In this document: one piece after another, positions 55,438-63,175 of the stretch
Layout: the number at the start of each line of letters is the position of its first letter
How positions within the stretch are numbered: position 1 is the first letter of the stretch
Notes under the pieces: model-generated
Database searches by the model: none
Told to the model about the DNA's origin: nothing
Seen by the model: only the letters and a program-made list of their open reading frames with translations
NCBI RefSeq assembly: GCF_009765215.1
Contig: NZ_VLNV01000003.1
Span: 310,001-374,000 of the forward strand
DNA: 64,000 bases
Direction of reading: 5' to 3'
Origin: Lysobacter prati
GTDB taxonomy: Bacteria > Pseudomonadota > Gammaproteobacteria > Xanthomonadales > Xanthomonadaceae
Program-made: the position numbers and the translations under genes

Positions 55438-57249
55438 GTGAACGCGCCGGCCGCCCGTCGCGAATCGCGGTTCAGACAGCGTTTGAGGCGCTGGTCCAGC
55501 CGTGTCGACCCGGCATTGCTGATGCTGCTGATTGGCCCCTTGATGATCTTCTTCGCCTGGGGCGTCGCCTACAGCCAGATCTCCAAGGACCGCAATCGCG
55601 CCCTGGCCGAAGGCTACCGAGACGCCAATGGGCTGAGCCGTTCGTTCGCCGAACAGACCCTGCACCGGCTCGACGACATCGAGCAGATGCTGCGCGTGGT
55701 TCGCGCGGCCTACCTGGTCCACGGCAAGGACATCGACATCGCCCGCTTGCTGCAGGACGCAGGCTTTCCCGAACAGCGAAACATCGAAGTGGCGATCCTG
55801 GACGCCGCCAACGGTCTCGCCGTGGGTGAGGCATCGGGCAGCCCTGACTGGCTTCCGGCAACGATACCCAGCGGGAAGGTGGTGGATCGAACGGTACTGT
55901 CCACGCCGTTGCCGGCGAAAGCAGACCGCCCGGATACGCTCCTCATCAGCCGTCCGATACTGCGGCCCGATGGCTCGGTCGCCGGCGCCGTGGTTGCCAG
56001 GGTGCGACCAGGGCAGGTCCTTGCCCGGCTGCGCAGGCTCAACGTCGGCCCGATGGCCCGTCAGTTCGGCGCCATCGAGCTGGGTCACAACGACATCGCC
56101 GCAATACTCGGGGTGGATGGGCGCGTGCGCGCCGCATTGCTGGGCGGCGATCAGGTCCCGGCGGCCAAGCTGCCCAAGCACCAGGTCATCCGACGCCTGA
56201 AGGACGGCACCATCGAGCAGGCTCCGGTGCCCCAGGTCGACCTGGTGCCACGACTGTGGTCGGGCGGGTACCTGGGCGACTACCGGCTGATCATCGTCGT
56301 CGGGATTTCGCGCGAGGCCGCCCTGGTCGATTTCCAGCGGCATCGGCGGATCTATCTGATCGGAACCAGCGCCTTCACCCTGTGCGTCGGCCTGCTGACC
56401 GTCATGGCGGCGGTGCTTGCAAGGCGTCAGAAGCGGACGCTGCAACGGCTCGCCGCGAGCGAACGCCAGGCCAACGAGCTCAAGTCCACCTTCCTGGCGA
56501 AGATCTCCCACGATCTGCGCACGCCACTCAATGGCATCCTGGGATTCTCCGAACTGGTCAAGACCACCGCCAGCGAGCCCGAGCAGCGCCAGTACGGCGA
56601 GTACATCCATGACAGCTCCAGCCACCTGCTGGACCTGGTCAACATGATCCTCGACCTCGCCAAACTCCGGAACGGGACGCTGCACCTTCGGCTGCGCGAA
56701 GTCGATCTTCGCCAGATCGCAAAGAGCGTGTCGCGCACGCATGCCATCGTGGCCAAGGAGAAGGGGGTCGAGTTTCGCCTCGACGTCGCGGCCGATTTCC
56801 CCGAGCGGGTCACCTGCGACGGCACGCGCATCCGCGAAGTCCTCAACAACCTGCTGCACAACGCCGTCAAATTCACCCGCGCCGGCCACGTCGCGTTGGA
56901 CCTGTCCACGCAGGACGGGCAAGCGCGGGTGCGAGTGTCCGATACCGGCATCGGCATGACCGATGAGATCAAGAGCCGGCTGTTCCAGCCTTTCAGCGAG
57001 GGGCGTGACGAAGCGTCAAGAGGCCAGGCCGGCGCCGGCATTGGTCTGGCGTTTTCCAGGGAACTGGTCGCCCTCCATGGCGGCGCGATCGAGGTTGTGT
57101 CGCAGGAAGGCGCTGGCACCAGCGTCACCTTCTGGATCCCGGTTGCAGGACCCGACACAGGACGTGTGGGAGAAGCGGTTCACGGCGCCCCGAACGATGG
57201 CGCAACCCACGAGGGCACAGGCCATGCCACACGTACTGATCGTCGATGA
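55438..57249 (+). CDS. Membrane sensor histidine kinase
   Basis: A 603-residue kinase. A first membrane helix (PALLMLLIGPLMIFFAWGVA, near residue 25) and a second near residue 310 enclose a periplasmic sensor of about 260 residues that looks like a Cache/PDC domain (SFAEQTLHRLDDIEQMLRVV). The HisKA motif FLAKISHDLRTPLNGILG contains His358, and the ATPase domain has the N box LNNLLHNAVKFT, VSDTGIGM and GAGIGLAFSREL. It lacks its own receiver. I use the GTG at 55438, one base after the upstream stop. The stop lies inside the start of the receiver gene. Confidence 0.9.
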   Translation: MNAPAARRESRFRQRLRRWSSRVDPALLMLLIGPLMIFFAWGVAYSQISKDRNRALAEGYRDANGLSRSFAEQTLHRLDDIEQMLRVVRAAYLVHGKDIDIARLLQDAGFPEQRNIEVAILDAANGLAVGEASGSPDWLPATIPSGKVVDRTVLSTPLPAKADRPDTLLISRPILRPDGSVAGAVVARVRPGQVLARLRRLNVGPMARQFGAIELGHNDIAAILGVDGRVRAALLGGDQVPAAKLPKHQVIRRLKDGTIEQAPVPQVDLVPRLWSGGYLGDYRLIIVVGISREAALVDFQRHRRIYLIGTSAFTLCVGLLTVMAAVLARRQKRTLQRLAASERQANELKSTFLAKISHDLRTPLNGILGFSELVKTTASEPEQRQYGEYIHDSSSHLLDLVNMILDLAKLRNGTLHLRLREVDLRQIAKSVSRTHAIVAKEKGVEFRLDVAADFPERVTCDGTRIREVLNNLLHNAVKFTRAGHVALDLSTQDGQARVRVSDTGIGMTDEIKSRLFQPFSEGRDEASRGQAGAGIGLAFSRELVALHGGAIEVVSQEGAGTSVTFWIPVAGPDTGRVGEAVHGAPNDGATHEGTGHATRTDRR

Positions 57250-57577
57250 CGACCTGGTCAACCGCAAACTTGCCCGCGCGATCCTCGAGCGCGTCGGTTG
57301 GGAGGTCGTGGAATGCGACAACGGCGAGTCCGCGCTGGAGTGCTTCCAGCGCCAGCCGTTCGATGCCGTGCTGCTCGACATCGGCCTGCCCGGCATGGAC
57401 GGACGCCAGGTCTGCCTGGCGCTGCGGCGGCTGCAGCAAGGTCCGCTGAAGATCGTGGCGTACACGGCATCGGTGCTGCCGGAGGAGATGGAATCGCTTG
57501 TCCACAACGGCTTCGACGACGTCCTCCAGAAGCCGGTGAGCATCGCGGCCGTCCAGGCGGCATTCGCGGCGCCCTGA
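57224..57577 (+). CDS. Single-domain response regulator
   Basis: A 117-residue CheY-like receiver without output domain. The acidic pocket is VLIVDDD at the N-terminus, the acceptor Asp52 lies in VLLDIGLPGMDG, the Thr in VAYTAS and the Lys in LQKPV. GAGG precedes the ATG at 57224, which lies 26 bases inside the end of the kinase gene, so it is translationally coupled and is the obvious acceptor of phosphate from it. Having no output domain, it probably passes phosphate to the Hpt protein encoded at 50370. Confidence 0.92.
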   Translation: MPHVLIVDDDLVNRKLARAILERVGWEVVECDNGESALECFQRQPFDAVLLDIGLPGMDGRQVCLALRRLQQGPLKIVAYTASVLPEEMESLVHNGFDDVLQKPVSIAAVQAAFAAP

Positions 57578-57635
57578 GCGGGCGCCTGGCACTTCCACGG
57601 CGATAATGCCGGCCGTCCCGACTTCGCCACCGCGC

Positions 57636-58193
57636 ATGTCCATCGTCCTTACCGACTTCGCCCGCACCCGCCTGTTCCCGCGCGAACCCAGGCGCAACAC
57701 CATCCAGGACTGCACGCCCGCGCAGTTCGAACGGCACCTCAACGAAGCGCCGCCATTGATGGTGCTCGAAGGCTATGCACCATTCTGCAAGTTGCATGTG
57801 CACCGCAACTGGACATCGACCCGCTGCCTTGCGGTGCCGATCACCGAAGCCAACCGGCACTTGTTGCGCTCGGGCTACGAGGAACGCACGCGCGGCGAGC
57901 TGCCGGTGCTGGTGCGCTGGTTCGAGGGCATCGACCCGCCGGTGGCCGACTACCTGATCGTCATCCTCTACAGTCGCGAGCAGCTGGAGAAGGAGGGTAC
58001 GCACATCACGGCCGGTTACGGAGTTGTGGGCTGCATGTACACGGCCGAGCCGGTCGAGACACCCATGGCCCCGATCACCATGATGCGCAACGCACTGGGC
58101 GTGGAAGAAGGCGGCTCCGGCGTACCGCTGGACCGCGAGGCCTACCTGCGTAGCGTGGAGTTCTGGCGCAGGCATGCCAACTGGCGCGGCTGA
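57636..58193 (+). CDS. DUF3228-family protein
   Basis: A 185-residue soluble protein of unknown function. Its sequence matches the DUF3228 family throughout (MSIVLTDFARTRLFPREPR, GYAPFCKLHVHRNWTSTRC, TMMRNALGVEEGGSGVPLD). The family is strongly conserved from proteobacteria to some eukaryotes, without a characterised member known to me. The ATG at 57636 is used because family members begin with this stretch. It stands downstream of the phosphorelay operon by 58 bases and may or may not share its transcript. Confidence 0.87.
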   Translation: MSIVLTDFARTRLFPREPRRNTIQDCTPAQFERHLNEAPPLMVLEGYAPFCKLHVHRNWTSTRCLAVPITEANRHLLRSGYEERTRGELPVLVRWFEGIDPPVADYLIVILYSREQLEKEGTHITAGYGVVGCMYTAEPVETPMAPITMMRNALGVEEGGSGVPLDREAYLRSVEFWRRHANWRG

Positions 58194-58204
58194 CGGGTCC
58201 GGCA

Positions 58205-58231
58205 GAGGGGCTGCGACAGTCGAAGCCCCTC
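58205..58231. terminator. Bidirectional terminator hairpin
   Basis: GAGGGGCT / AGCCCCTC with an eleven-base loop lies between the convergent DUF3228 and hydrolase genes. Confidence 0.6.
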
Positions 58232-58244
58232 GGCGGATCGAGGA

Positions 58245-59177
58245 CTACTTGTCGAGGAATGCCACCAGCGCGGGAATCGTCTGTTCTGGCGCCTCGTCCA
58301 TCAGCCAGTGACCCGAGCCGGTGATGACCTCGCCTTCGACATTCGTGGCCACCAGTTTGCCCTGGTCGATCAGGAACTGACCCGAGGCCTTCTCGCCGGT
58401 CAACACCAGCATCGGCATCGGCAGCTTCGTCCGTGAAAGCTCGGCGAAGTCCTTGGCATCCTGTTCAAAGCTCTTGAAGTACTCGAAGCCAGCGCGCATC
58501 CCGCCCGGTCTCGCGTACTCGGCCGCGTAGAACTGGCGGTCCGTTTCGGACACGGAGTGGGTGCGGTCGGCGGCGAAGTCATTCCAGAAGTGCTCGAAGT
58601 AAATGCGTTCGCGGCCATCGACCAGCTTCAGCGGCGTTTCACCGTAGAAGTGGAAATGCCACAGGTCGCGCAACAGCCAGACCTTGGTCCAGTCGCCGAC
58701 ACCGGGCAGGAACGCATCCATCAGCACGATGCTCTCGACTTCGTCCGGATACTGCGCAGCGTAGGCGTAGGCCACCATCAGGCCGATGTCGTGACCGACG
58801 ATCTTCACCTTGGGATACCCCTTGGCCTTCACCAGCGCGTGGATGTCCTGCGCGAGCGACTTCTTGTCGTAACCGCCGGCCGGCTTGGACGATGTACCAG
58901 CGCCGCGCAGGTCGGGAGCGATCACCACGTGGCGATCGGCGAGCCGAGGCATCAACGGACGCCACATGTGGCTGGTTTGCGCATAGCCGTGCAGCAGCAC
59001 TACCGGTGTTCCATTGCCTTTACCGGCTTGCAGGTAATGAAGGGTGACGCCATTGACGTCGGCGGTATGGCTCTCGATCGAGTCGCTGCTGGCGGCCAGG
59101 GCGGTACCGGCGTGCATGGCAAGCAGCATCAGCAGCGCGGTGGCGCCGCGTCGTAAAGAACGCAACAAAGTGTTCAT
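58245..59177 (-). CDS. Secreted alpha/beta hydrolase (epoxide-hydrolase-like)
   Basis: A 310-residue exported hydrolase. The signal peptide ends near GTALAASS (residue 29). The oxyanion region is VVLLHGYAQTSHMWRPLMP, the nucleophile elbow is KIVGHDIGLMVAYA with Asp (not Ser) as nucleophile, as in epoxide hydrolases and haloalkane dehalogenases, and the C-terminal His is in ITGSGHWLMDEAPE. AAGGAG precedes the ATG at 59177. It is preceded by an SDR gene on the same strand (23-base gap), and both are probably controlled by the divergent LysR regulator. Substrate unknown. Confidence 0.87.
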   Translation of the reverse strand: MNTLLRSLRRGATALLMLLAMHAGTALAASSDSIESHTADVNGVTLHYLQAGKGNGTPVVLLHGYAQTSHMWRPLMPRLADRHVVIAPDLRGAGTSSKPAGGYDKKSLAQDIHALVKAKGYPKVKIVGHDIGLMVAYAYAAQYPDEVESIVLMDAFLPGVGDWTKVWLLRDLWHFHFYGETPLKLVDGRERIYFEHFWNDFAADRTHSVSETDRQFYAAEYARPGGMRAGFEYFKSFEQDAKDFAELSRTKLPMPMLVLTGEKASGQFLIDQGKLVATNVEGEVITGSGHWLMDEAPEQTIPALVAFLDK

Positions 59178-59200
59178 GAGGTACTCCTTGGGTGGACGTG

Positions 59201-59950
59201 CTAGAGCTGGCTCATGCCGCCGTCGGCGATGATTTCGGTGCCAACGATGAAAGCCGATTCGGGCGAGGAGAGGTGCAGCACCGTGGCAGCGATCTCTTCC
59301 GGCGTGCCGAAGCGCCCCAGCGGAATCTGGTTCTGGATCTGGGCAGCCGTCGTTTCGAGCGTGGCGGCATCCAGGCCGAGCTTGCCGTAGATCGGCGTCG
59401 AAACCGGTCCCGGGCTGAGCACGTTGACGCGTACGCCGCGCGGCAGCAGCTCGGCCGACAGCGTCTTGGCCAGCGAGATCACCGCCGCCTTGCTGGCGGC
59501 GTACACCGAGGTGTTGGGCATGCCGAGACGGGCATTGATCGAACCGTTGATGACGATCGATGCACCCGGATTGAGCAGCGGCAACAGCGCCTGGACCTGG
59601 AAGTACGGACCTTTGATGTTGGTGTTGAAGATCTGGTCCCACAGCGCCTCATCCACGTCCGGGAAGGCGGCGAACTTCGCGACTCCGGCGTTGACGAACA
59701 CCGCGTCCAGGCGCAGATCGCTGGCCGCCAGCGTCGCGGCCAGCGATCTGGCAGCGCCGGTGCTGCCGGCATCGTTCACGACTGCAATGGCCTTGCTGCC
59801 CAGGGCGGCACGGGCCTGCTCGAGGGCGGCGGCGTCGCGGCCGGTAATGACCACGCGCGCGCCTTCCGCGGCGAATGCCTTGGCGGCAGCCAGGCCGATG
59901 CCGCTGCTGCCGCCGGTGACGAGGATGGTCTTGCTGGTGAAGCGGTTCAT
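59201..59950 (-). CDS. Short-chain dehydrogenase/reductase
   Basis: A 249-residue NAD(P)-dependent oxidoreductase with the classical SDR motifs: ILVTGGSSGIGLAAAKAF (cofactor), VFVNAGVAKF, a Ser in IVINGSINARLG and YAASKAAVISLAK (catalytic Tyr-Lys). AAGGA lies before the ATG at 59950. It shares a control region with the divergent LysR gene and is followed by a secreted hydrolase. Members of this branch are found in detoxification or side-chain reduction; substrate not assignable. Confidence 0.9.
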   Translation of the reverse strand: MNRFTSKTILVTGGSSGIGLAAAKAFAAEGARVVITGRDAAALEQARAALGSKAIAVVNDAGSTGAARSLAATLAASDLRLDAVFVNAGVAKFAAFPDVDEALWDQIFNTNIKGPYFQVQALLPLLNPGASIVINGSINARLGMPNTSVYAASKAAVISLAKTLSAELLPRGVRVNVLSPGPVSTPIYGKLGLDAATLETTAAQIQNQIPLGRFGTPEEIAATVLHLSSPESAFIVGTEIIADGGMSQL

Positions 59951-60036
59951 GGGAAGTCCTTCGGTGCCAGCGGATTGCTGTGAGGCAATACTGGCGCGGC
60001 CTTCGAACCTTTCCGTGCCACAATCGCGATGAACTC

Positions 60037-60053
60037 GTTCGAAGGTATCGAAC
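60037..60053. promoter_or_regulatory. Palindrome at the LysR start, likely operator
   Basis: GTTCGA-AGGTA-TCGAAC is a 17-bp inverted repeat with the T-N11-A form expected of LysR sites. It ends directly at the LysR ATG, so binding would repress its own gene. A second TTCGAA core lies at 60002-60007 nearer the SDR gene. Confidence 0.6.
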
Positions 60054-60977
60054 ATGTTGTCGAGCGACGAACTGGCACTGCTGGAAGCGATCCGAGAAAG
60101 CGGCAGCCTGTCCCGGGCCGCGGCCCGGTTGGGAAAGGCACCGTCCACGGTGTCGCATGCGGCGCGTCAGCTCGAGGCGCGTTTCGATGCGCTGTTGTTC
60201 GATCGCCGTCGTTACCGCCTGCAACTCACGCCGGCCGGCCATCTGCTGGCGCAGGAAGCCGCTCGCCTGATGCTGGACGTGTCGCGATTGACGCAGCGGG
60301 TCAAACAGGTGGCGGGAGGCTGGGAGGATCGCCTGTGGATCGTCACCGACGAAATCCTCGAGTTCGAAACGCTGCTGCCGGTGGTTCGCGCCTTTGACGC
60401 GCTGAACTCCGGCGTGACGCTGCGCATCACCCACGAAGTACTGACCGGCACCTGGGACGCACTGCGCGACGGCCGCGCCGACCTGGTGGTGGGCGCCACC
60501 AATGAACCACCGGTCATTCCCGGCCTGCGCTGGTTCGAACTGGGCGTGATGGACTGGGTGTTCGCGGTGTCGCCGCGTCATCCGTTGGCCAAGGCCACCG
60601 AACCGGTGGAGGCCGCCGCGGTCCTCCGGCACCGTGCCGTGGTGGTGGCCGACACCTCGCGACGCGTGGATGTGCGCGGCTACGGTGTTCTTGGCGGGCA
60701 GCCATCGCTGGCGGTGCCCAGCATGGCCGCCAAGGTCCAGGCGCAACGCGAAGGGCTGGGCGTGGGCTGGTTGCCACGCGATCGGGTCGCCGGCCTGCTC
60801 AAGCGCGGCGACCTGGTGGAGAAGCAGATGGCCGATCCGCGCGAACCCAATCTGCTCTATGTCGCCTGGCGTGGCGACCATCAGGGCCGGGCATTGGACT
60901 GGTGGCTGGCGCAGTTGCAGAACAAGCGGCTGGCATCGCGCCTGGTCAAGGGCATCGACATCATCGCCGCTTCGTAG
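60054..60977 (+). CDS. LysR-family transcriptional regulator
   Basis: A 307-residue regulator. Residues 4-62 are the winged helix-turn-helix (LALLEAIRESGSLSRAAARLGKAPSTVSHAARQLE); the rest is the effector domain with LPVVRAFDALNSGVTLRI and GRADLVVGATNEPP. It is divergent from the SDR-hydrolase pair, the normal layout for LysR targets, and an inverted repeat lies in the shared region. The effector is unknown. The start at 60054 gives the normal HTH position; the ribosome site coincides with the palindrome. Confidence 0.93.
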   Translation: MLSSDELALLEAIRESGSLSRAAARLGKAPSTVSHAARQLEARFDALLFDRRRYRLQLTPAGHLLAQEAARLMLDVSRLTQRVKQVAGGWEDRLWIVTDEILEFETLLPVVRAFDALNSGVTLRITHEVLTGTWDALRDGRADLVVGATNEPPVIPGLRWFELGVMDWVFAVSPRHPLAKATEPVEAAAVLRHRAVVVADTSRRVDVRGYGVLGGQPSLAVPSMAAKVQAQREGLGVGWLPRDRVAGLLKRGDLVEKQMADPREPNLLYVAWRGDHQGRALDWWLAQLQNKRLASRLVKGIDIIAAS

Positions 60978-61095
60978 ACTTGCCCCGCGGCTGTCACGAG
61001 TTGACCCGGCTTGGCCGTTCGCCGACAGCGCGCATTCAAGCCGATACTGCTAGCTTGAACTTCCGCAGCGCGCGGTTCCCACACCCAGGCACGTC

Positions 61096-61623
61096 ATGAA
61101 ACCGGTCACGACACGCAGTTTCCTGCTCATGTGCGGCCTGCTGGCCTGCACCCCAGTGATGGCACAAGACAGCGCGGACGCCGCATCCGCTGCCCGCGCA
61201 CTGGACCTGAGCGTGCCCACCACGCCGATCGCCTTCACCAACGCCTCCGACTATCAGAATCCGCCGCCCGGCGGCTGGCATGGCAACCTGCCGACCCCGG
61301 GCCAGGACGCCGATGGCGCCTGGCAGGTGCACGGAAACATGGAGATGGGGGTGGGCTGGTCCGAGCACGGTGGTAACAGCAACTACCAAGCCGCCGACAT
61401 CAACATGGCCAAGACCTACACCACCGACGACGGCGACACCGGCCATGTCGGGCTGAACATCCGCGTCGGCCAGTACGATGGGCCGGCATTCGGACCGGGG
61501 TATGGCCCCGGGTACTACGACGGACCTGGTTACTACGGACCCGGTCCGGGTCCGATGTCAGGACCGGCCCCGATGCGGGGGCCCATGCCGGGCCAGTTCG
61601 GCCCGGGTCCGTTGCGCCGCTAA
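61096..61623 (+). CDS. Secreted Gly/Pro-rich protein of unknown function
   Basis: A 175-residue protein with a signal peptide ending near PVMAQD (residue 24). The middle has one folded-looking segment (DGAWQVHGNMEMGVGWSEHGGNSNYQAADINMAK), and the last 55 residues are a low-complexity tail of Gly, Pro, Tyr and Met (GPGYGPGYYDGPGYYGPGPG). I recognise no family. Such tails suggest an extracytoplasmic, flexible or adhesive role, but that is only a guess. It converges with a DUF1254 gene, 13 bases apart. Confidence 0.7.
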   Translation: MKPVTTRSFLLMCGLLACTPVMAQDSADAASAARALDLSVPTTPIAFTNASDYQNPPPGGWHGNLPTPGQDADGAWQVHGNMEMGVGWSEHGGNSNYQAADINMAKTYTTDDGDTGHVGLNIRVGQYDGPAFGPGYGPGYYDGPGYYGPGPGPMSGPAPMRGPMPGQFGPGPLRR

Positions 61624-61636
61624 GGTCCGCGACTTC

Positions 61637-63016
61637 TCAGGTTTTCTTGATCAGCGGTGGCGGGAAGTAGCTTCCGTCGGCGACCCCGCCCTTCGGCCCG
61701 TAGAAGCGGAAGGTCAGGCGATAGTCCTGGCCGGCCGGCGTTGGTAGCCAGTTCGGATCGGGCGCATCGGCCGGCTTCTCGGGGGCGAAGTACAGCGTGA
61801 GCGAGCCATCGGCGTTGTACTTCAGTCCCGACTCGCGGTTCAGCAGGAAGCGGTTTTTCGGATTGGGCAGCACGCGGGCGTGCACCGGATCGACCGCGAT
61901 CACCGACCAGAAGTAGTCCGCGTACTTCGGCGGCAGATCGTCCTTCGGGAAGGTGATCGTGTACGTGTGGCTGCCGTTGAGCTGCACGCCATCGCCGTCG
62001 AGGCTGCCCTTGTAGTAGACGACCTCGTCCATGCGGTTCGCCCAGATCCCGCCAAGATTGATGAGCGTGCGACCCAGCCAGTCACCGCCGTAGGTGCCTG
62101 CCACGGCAGGCCGCACCCAGCTGTTCCGGACCGTTCCATGACCGATGGTGGCCGAGGCCTTGCCGAGGTCGACCTGTGCCTTATCGCGGACGACGGTGTC
62201 GACGCGCGCACGCTCGGCCGGAACCTGGATTCCGCTCGCAATCGCGCGGACGTTCGCGGCGACCGCCTCCATGCCGGGATTGATGTCCTTCTCGCTGTCG
62301 AGGATGGCGGCCGCGTTCTCGAATGCTTCCACGCCCGGCAGGTGCTGGACGTCGAAGACCGGAATCTCCGGGAGGGTCGGCGGCGTCGTCGCGCCAGTCG
62401 CACGCATCGAAAACTTGTGCTGCAAGGCGACGGCCTGGTCCCAGTTGTCGCCCAGTTCCACTCGCGCCAGCACGCGCATGTATCTGACCGGCACGTCGAT
62501 GCGCGTGGTGTTCGCCGGCAACGTCACATTCGCACCCTCCAGGCATACCGCGAAGTCACCCGCCGGGCGCGCTGCCTGCGTCCGCTCGTTGATGTTCGCC
62601 ACCGTTTCGCCCCAGCCATTGAGGAACTGCACCGTGTAGTAGCGCCCGGTGACCTTGGGCACCGTCACGATCGTGCAGCTGTCCTCGTCGACGGCGACCC
62701 AGGCTTCGGAATAGGCGACATCGAGGTTCGGATTCGGCCAATCGACCGCGCCGGGCTTGCGATGGATCATTTCGTTCCACTTGAAGCCTTCGGCGAAGTC
62801 GGCCTTTTGCTGGCGCAACACGAGCAGACGACCGAGCAGGTAAATCCAGGCGTCACTGATGTCCTGGTCGCTGTAGGCGGCCTTCGTTTCGGCAGGCGCC
62901 GGAGCCGAGGGGGTTCCCGGGGCCGAGGCGGCCGTGCTTTCCGGCGCGGAGCGGTTACAGGCGCTGGGCACGAACGCCAGCGCGACAACACATGACATCC
63001 AGGCGATACGGTTCAT
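61637..63016 (-). CDS. DUF1254/DUF1214 lipoprotein
   Basis: A 459-residue lipoprotein (lipobox PSAC near residue 19, then a Ser/Ala/Pro linker). The DUF1254 part holds WPNPNLDVAYSEAWVAVDE and VTGRYYTVQFLNGWG. The DUF1214 part holds YFWSVIAVDP, KNRFLLNRESGLKYNADGSLTLYFAP and NWLPTPAGQDYRLTFRFYGP. It is related in layout to the protein at 4597 but diverged. It is divergent from another DUF1254 gene at 63176, so the two probably share a control region. Function unknown. Confidence 0.85.
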   Translation of the reverse strand: MNRIAWMSCVVALAFVPSACNRSAPESTAASAPGTPSAPAPAETKAAYSDQDISDAWIYLLGRLLVLRQQKADFAEGFKWNEMIHRKPGAVDWPNPNLDVAYSEAWVAVDEDSCTIVTVPKVTGRYYTVQFLNGWGETVANINERTQAARPAGDFAVCLEGANVTLPANTTRIDVPVRYMRVLARVELGDNWDQAVALQHKFSMRATGATTPPTLPEIPVFDVQHLPGVEAFENAAAILDSEKDINPGMEAVAANVRAIASGIQVPAERARVDTVVRDKAQVDLGKASATIGHGTVRNSWVRPAVAGTYGGDWLGRTLINLGGIWANRMDEVVYYKGSLDGDGVQLNGSHTYTITFPKDDLPPKYADYFWSVIAVDPVHARVLPNPKNRFLLNRESGLKYNADGSLTLYFAPEKPADAPDPNWLPTPAGQDYRLTFRFYGPKGGVADGSYFPPPLIKKT

Positions 63017-63175
63017 GGCTGCTCCTTCTGCGCGGCACGCTTCCGACGCCATGGCTTGATGCACTCGCAGCCGTTGCGGCAGCGTGAAAAGCAGCTTCCT
63101 GTAGAGGGTTGGCCTCACACGCTCTACACATTTCGTGGCCGGATCATCGCCATTCGAAGTGAGAACGGAGCGGAC

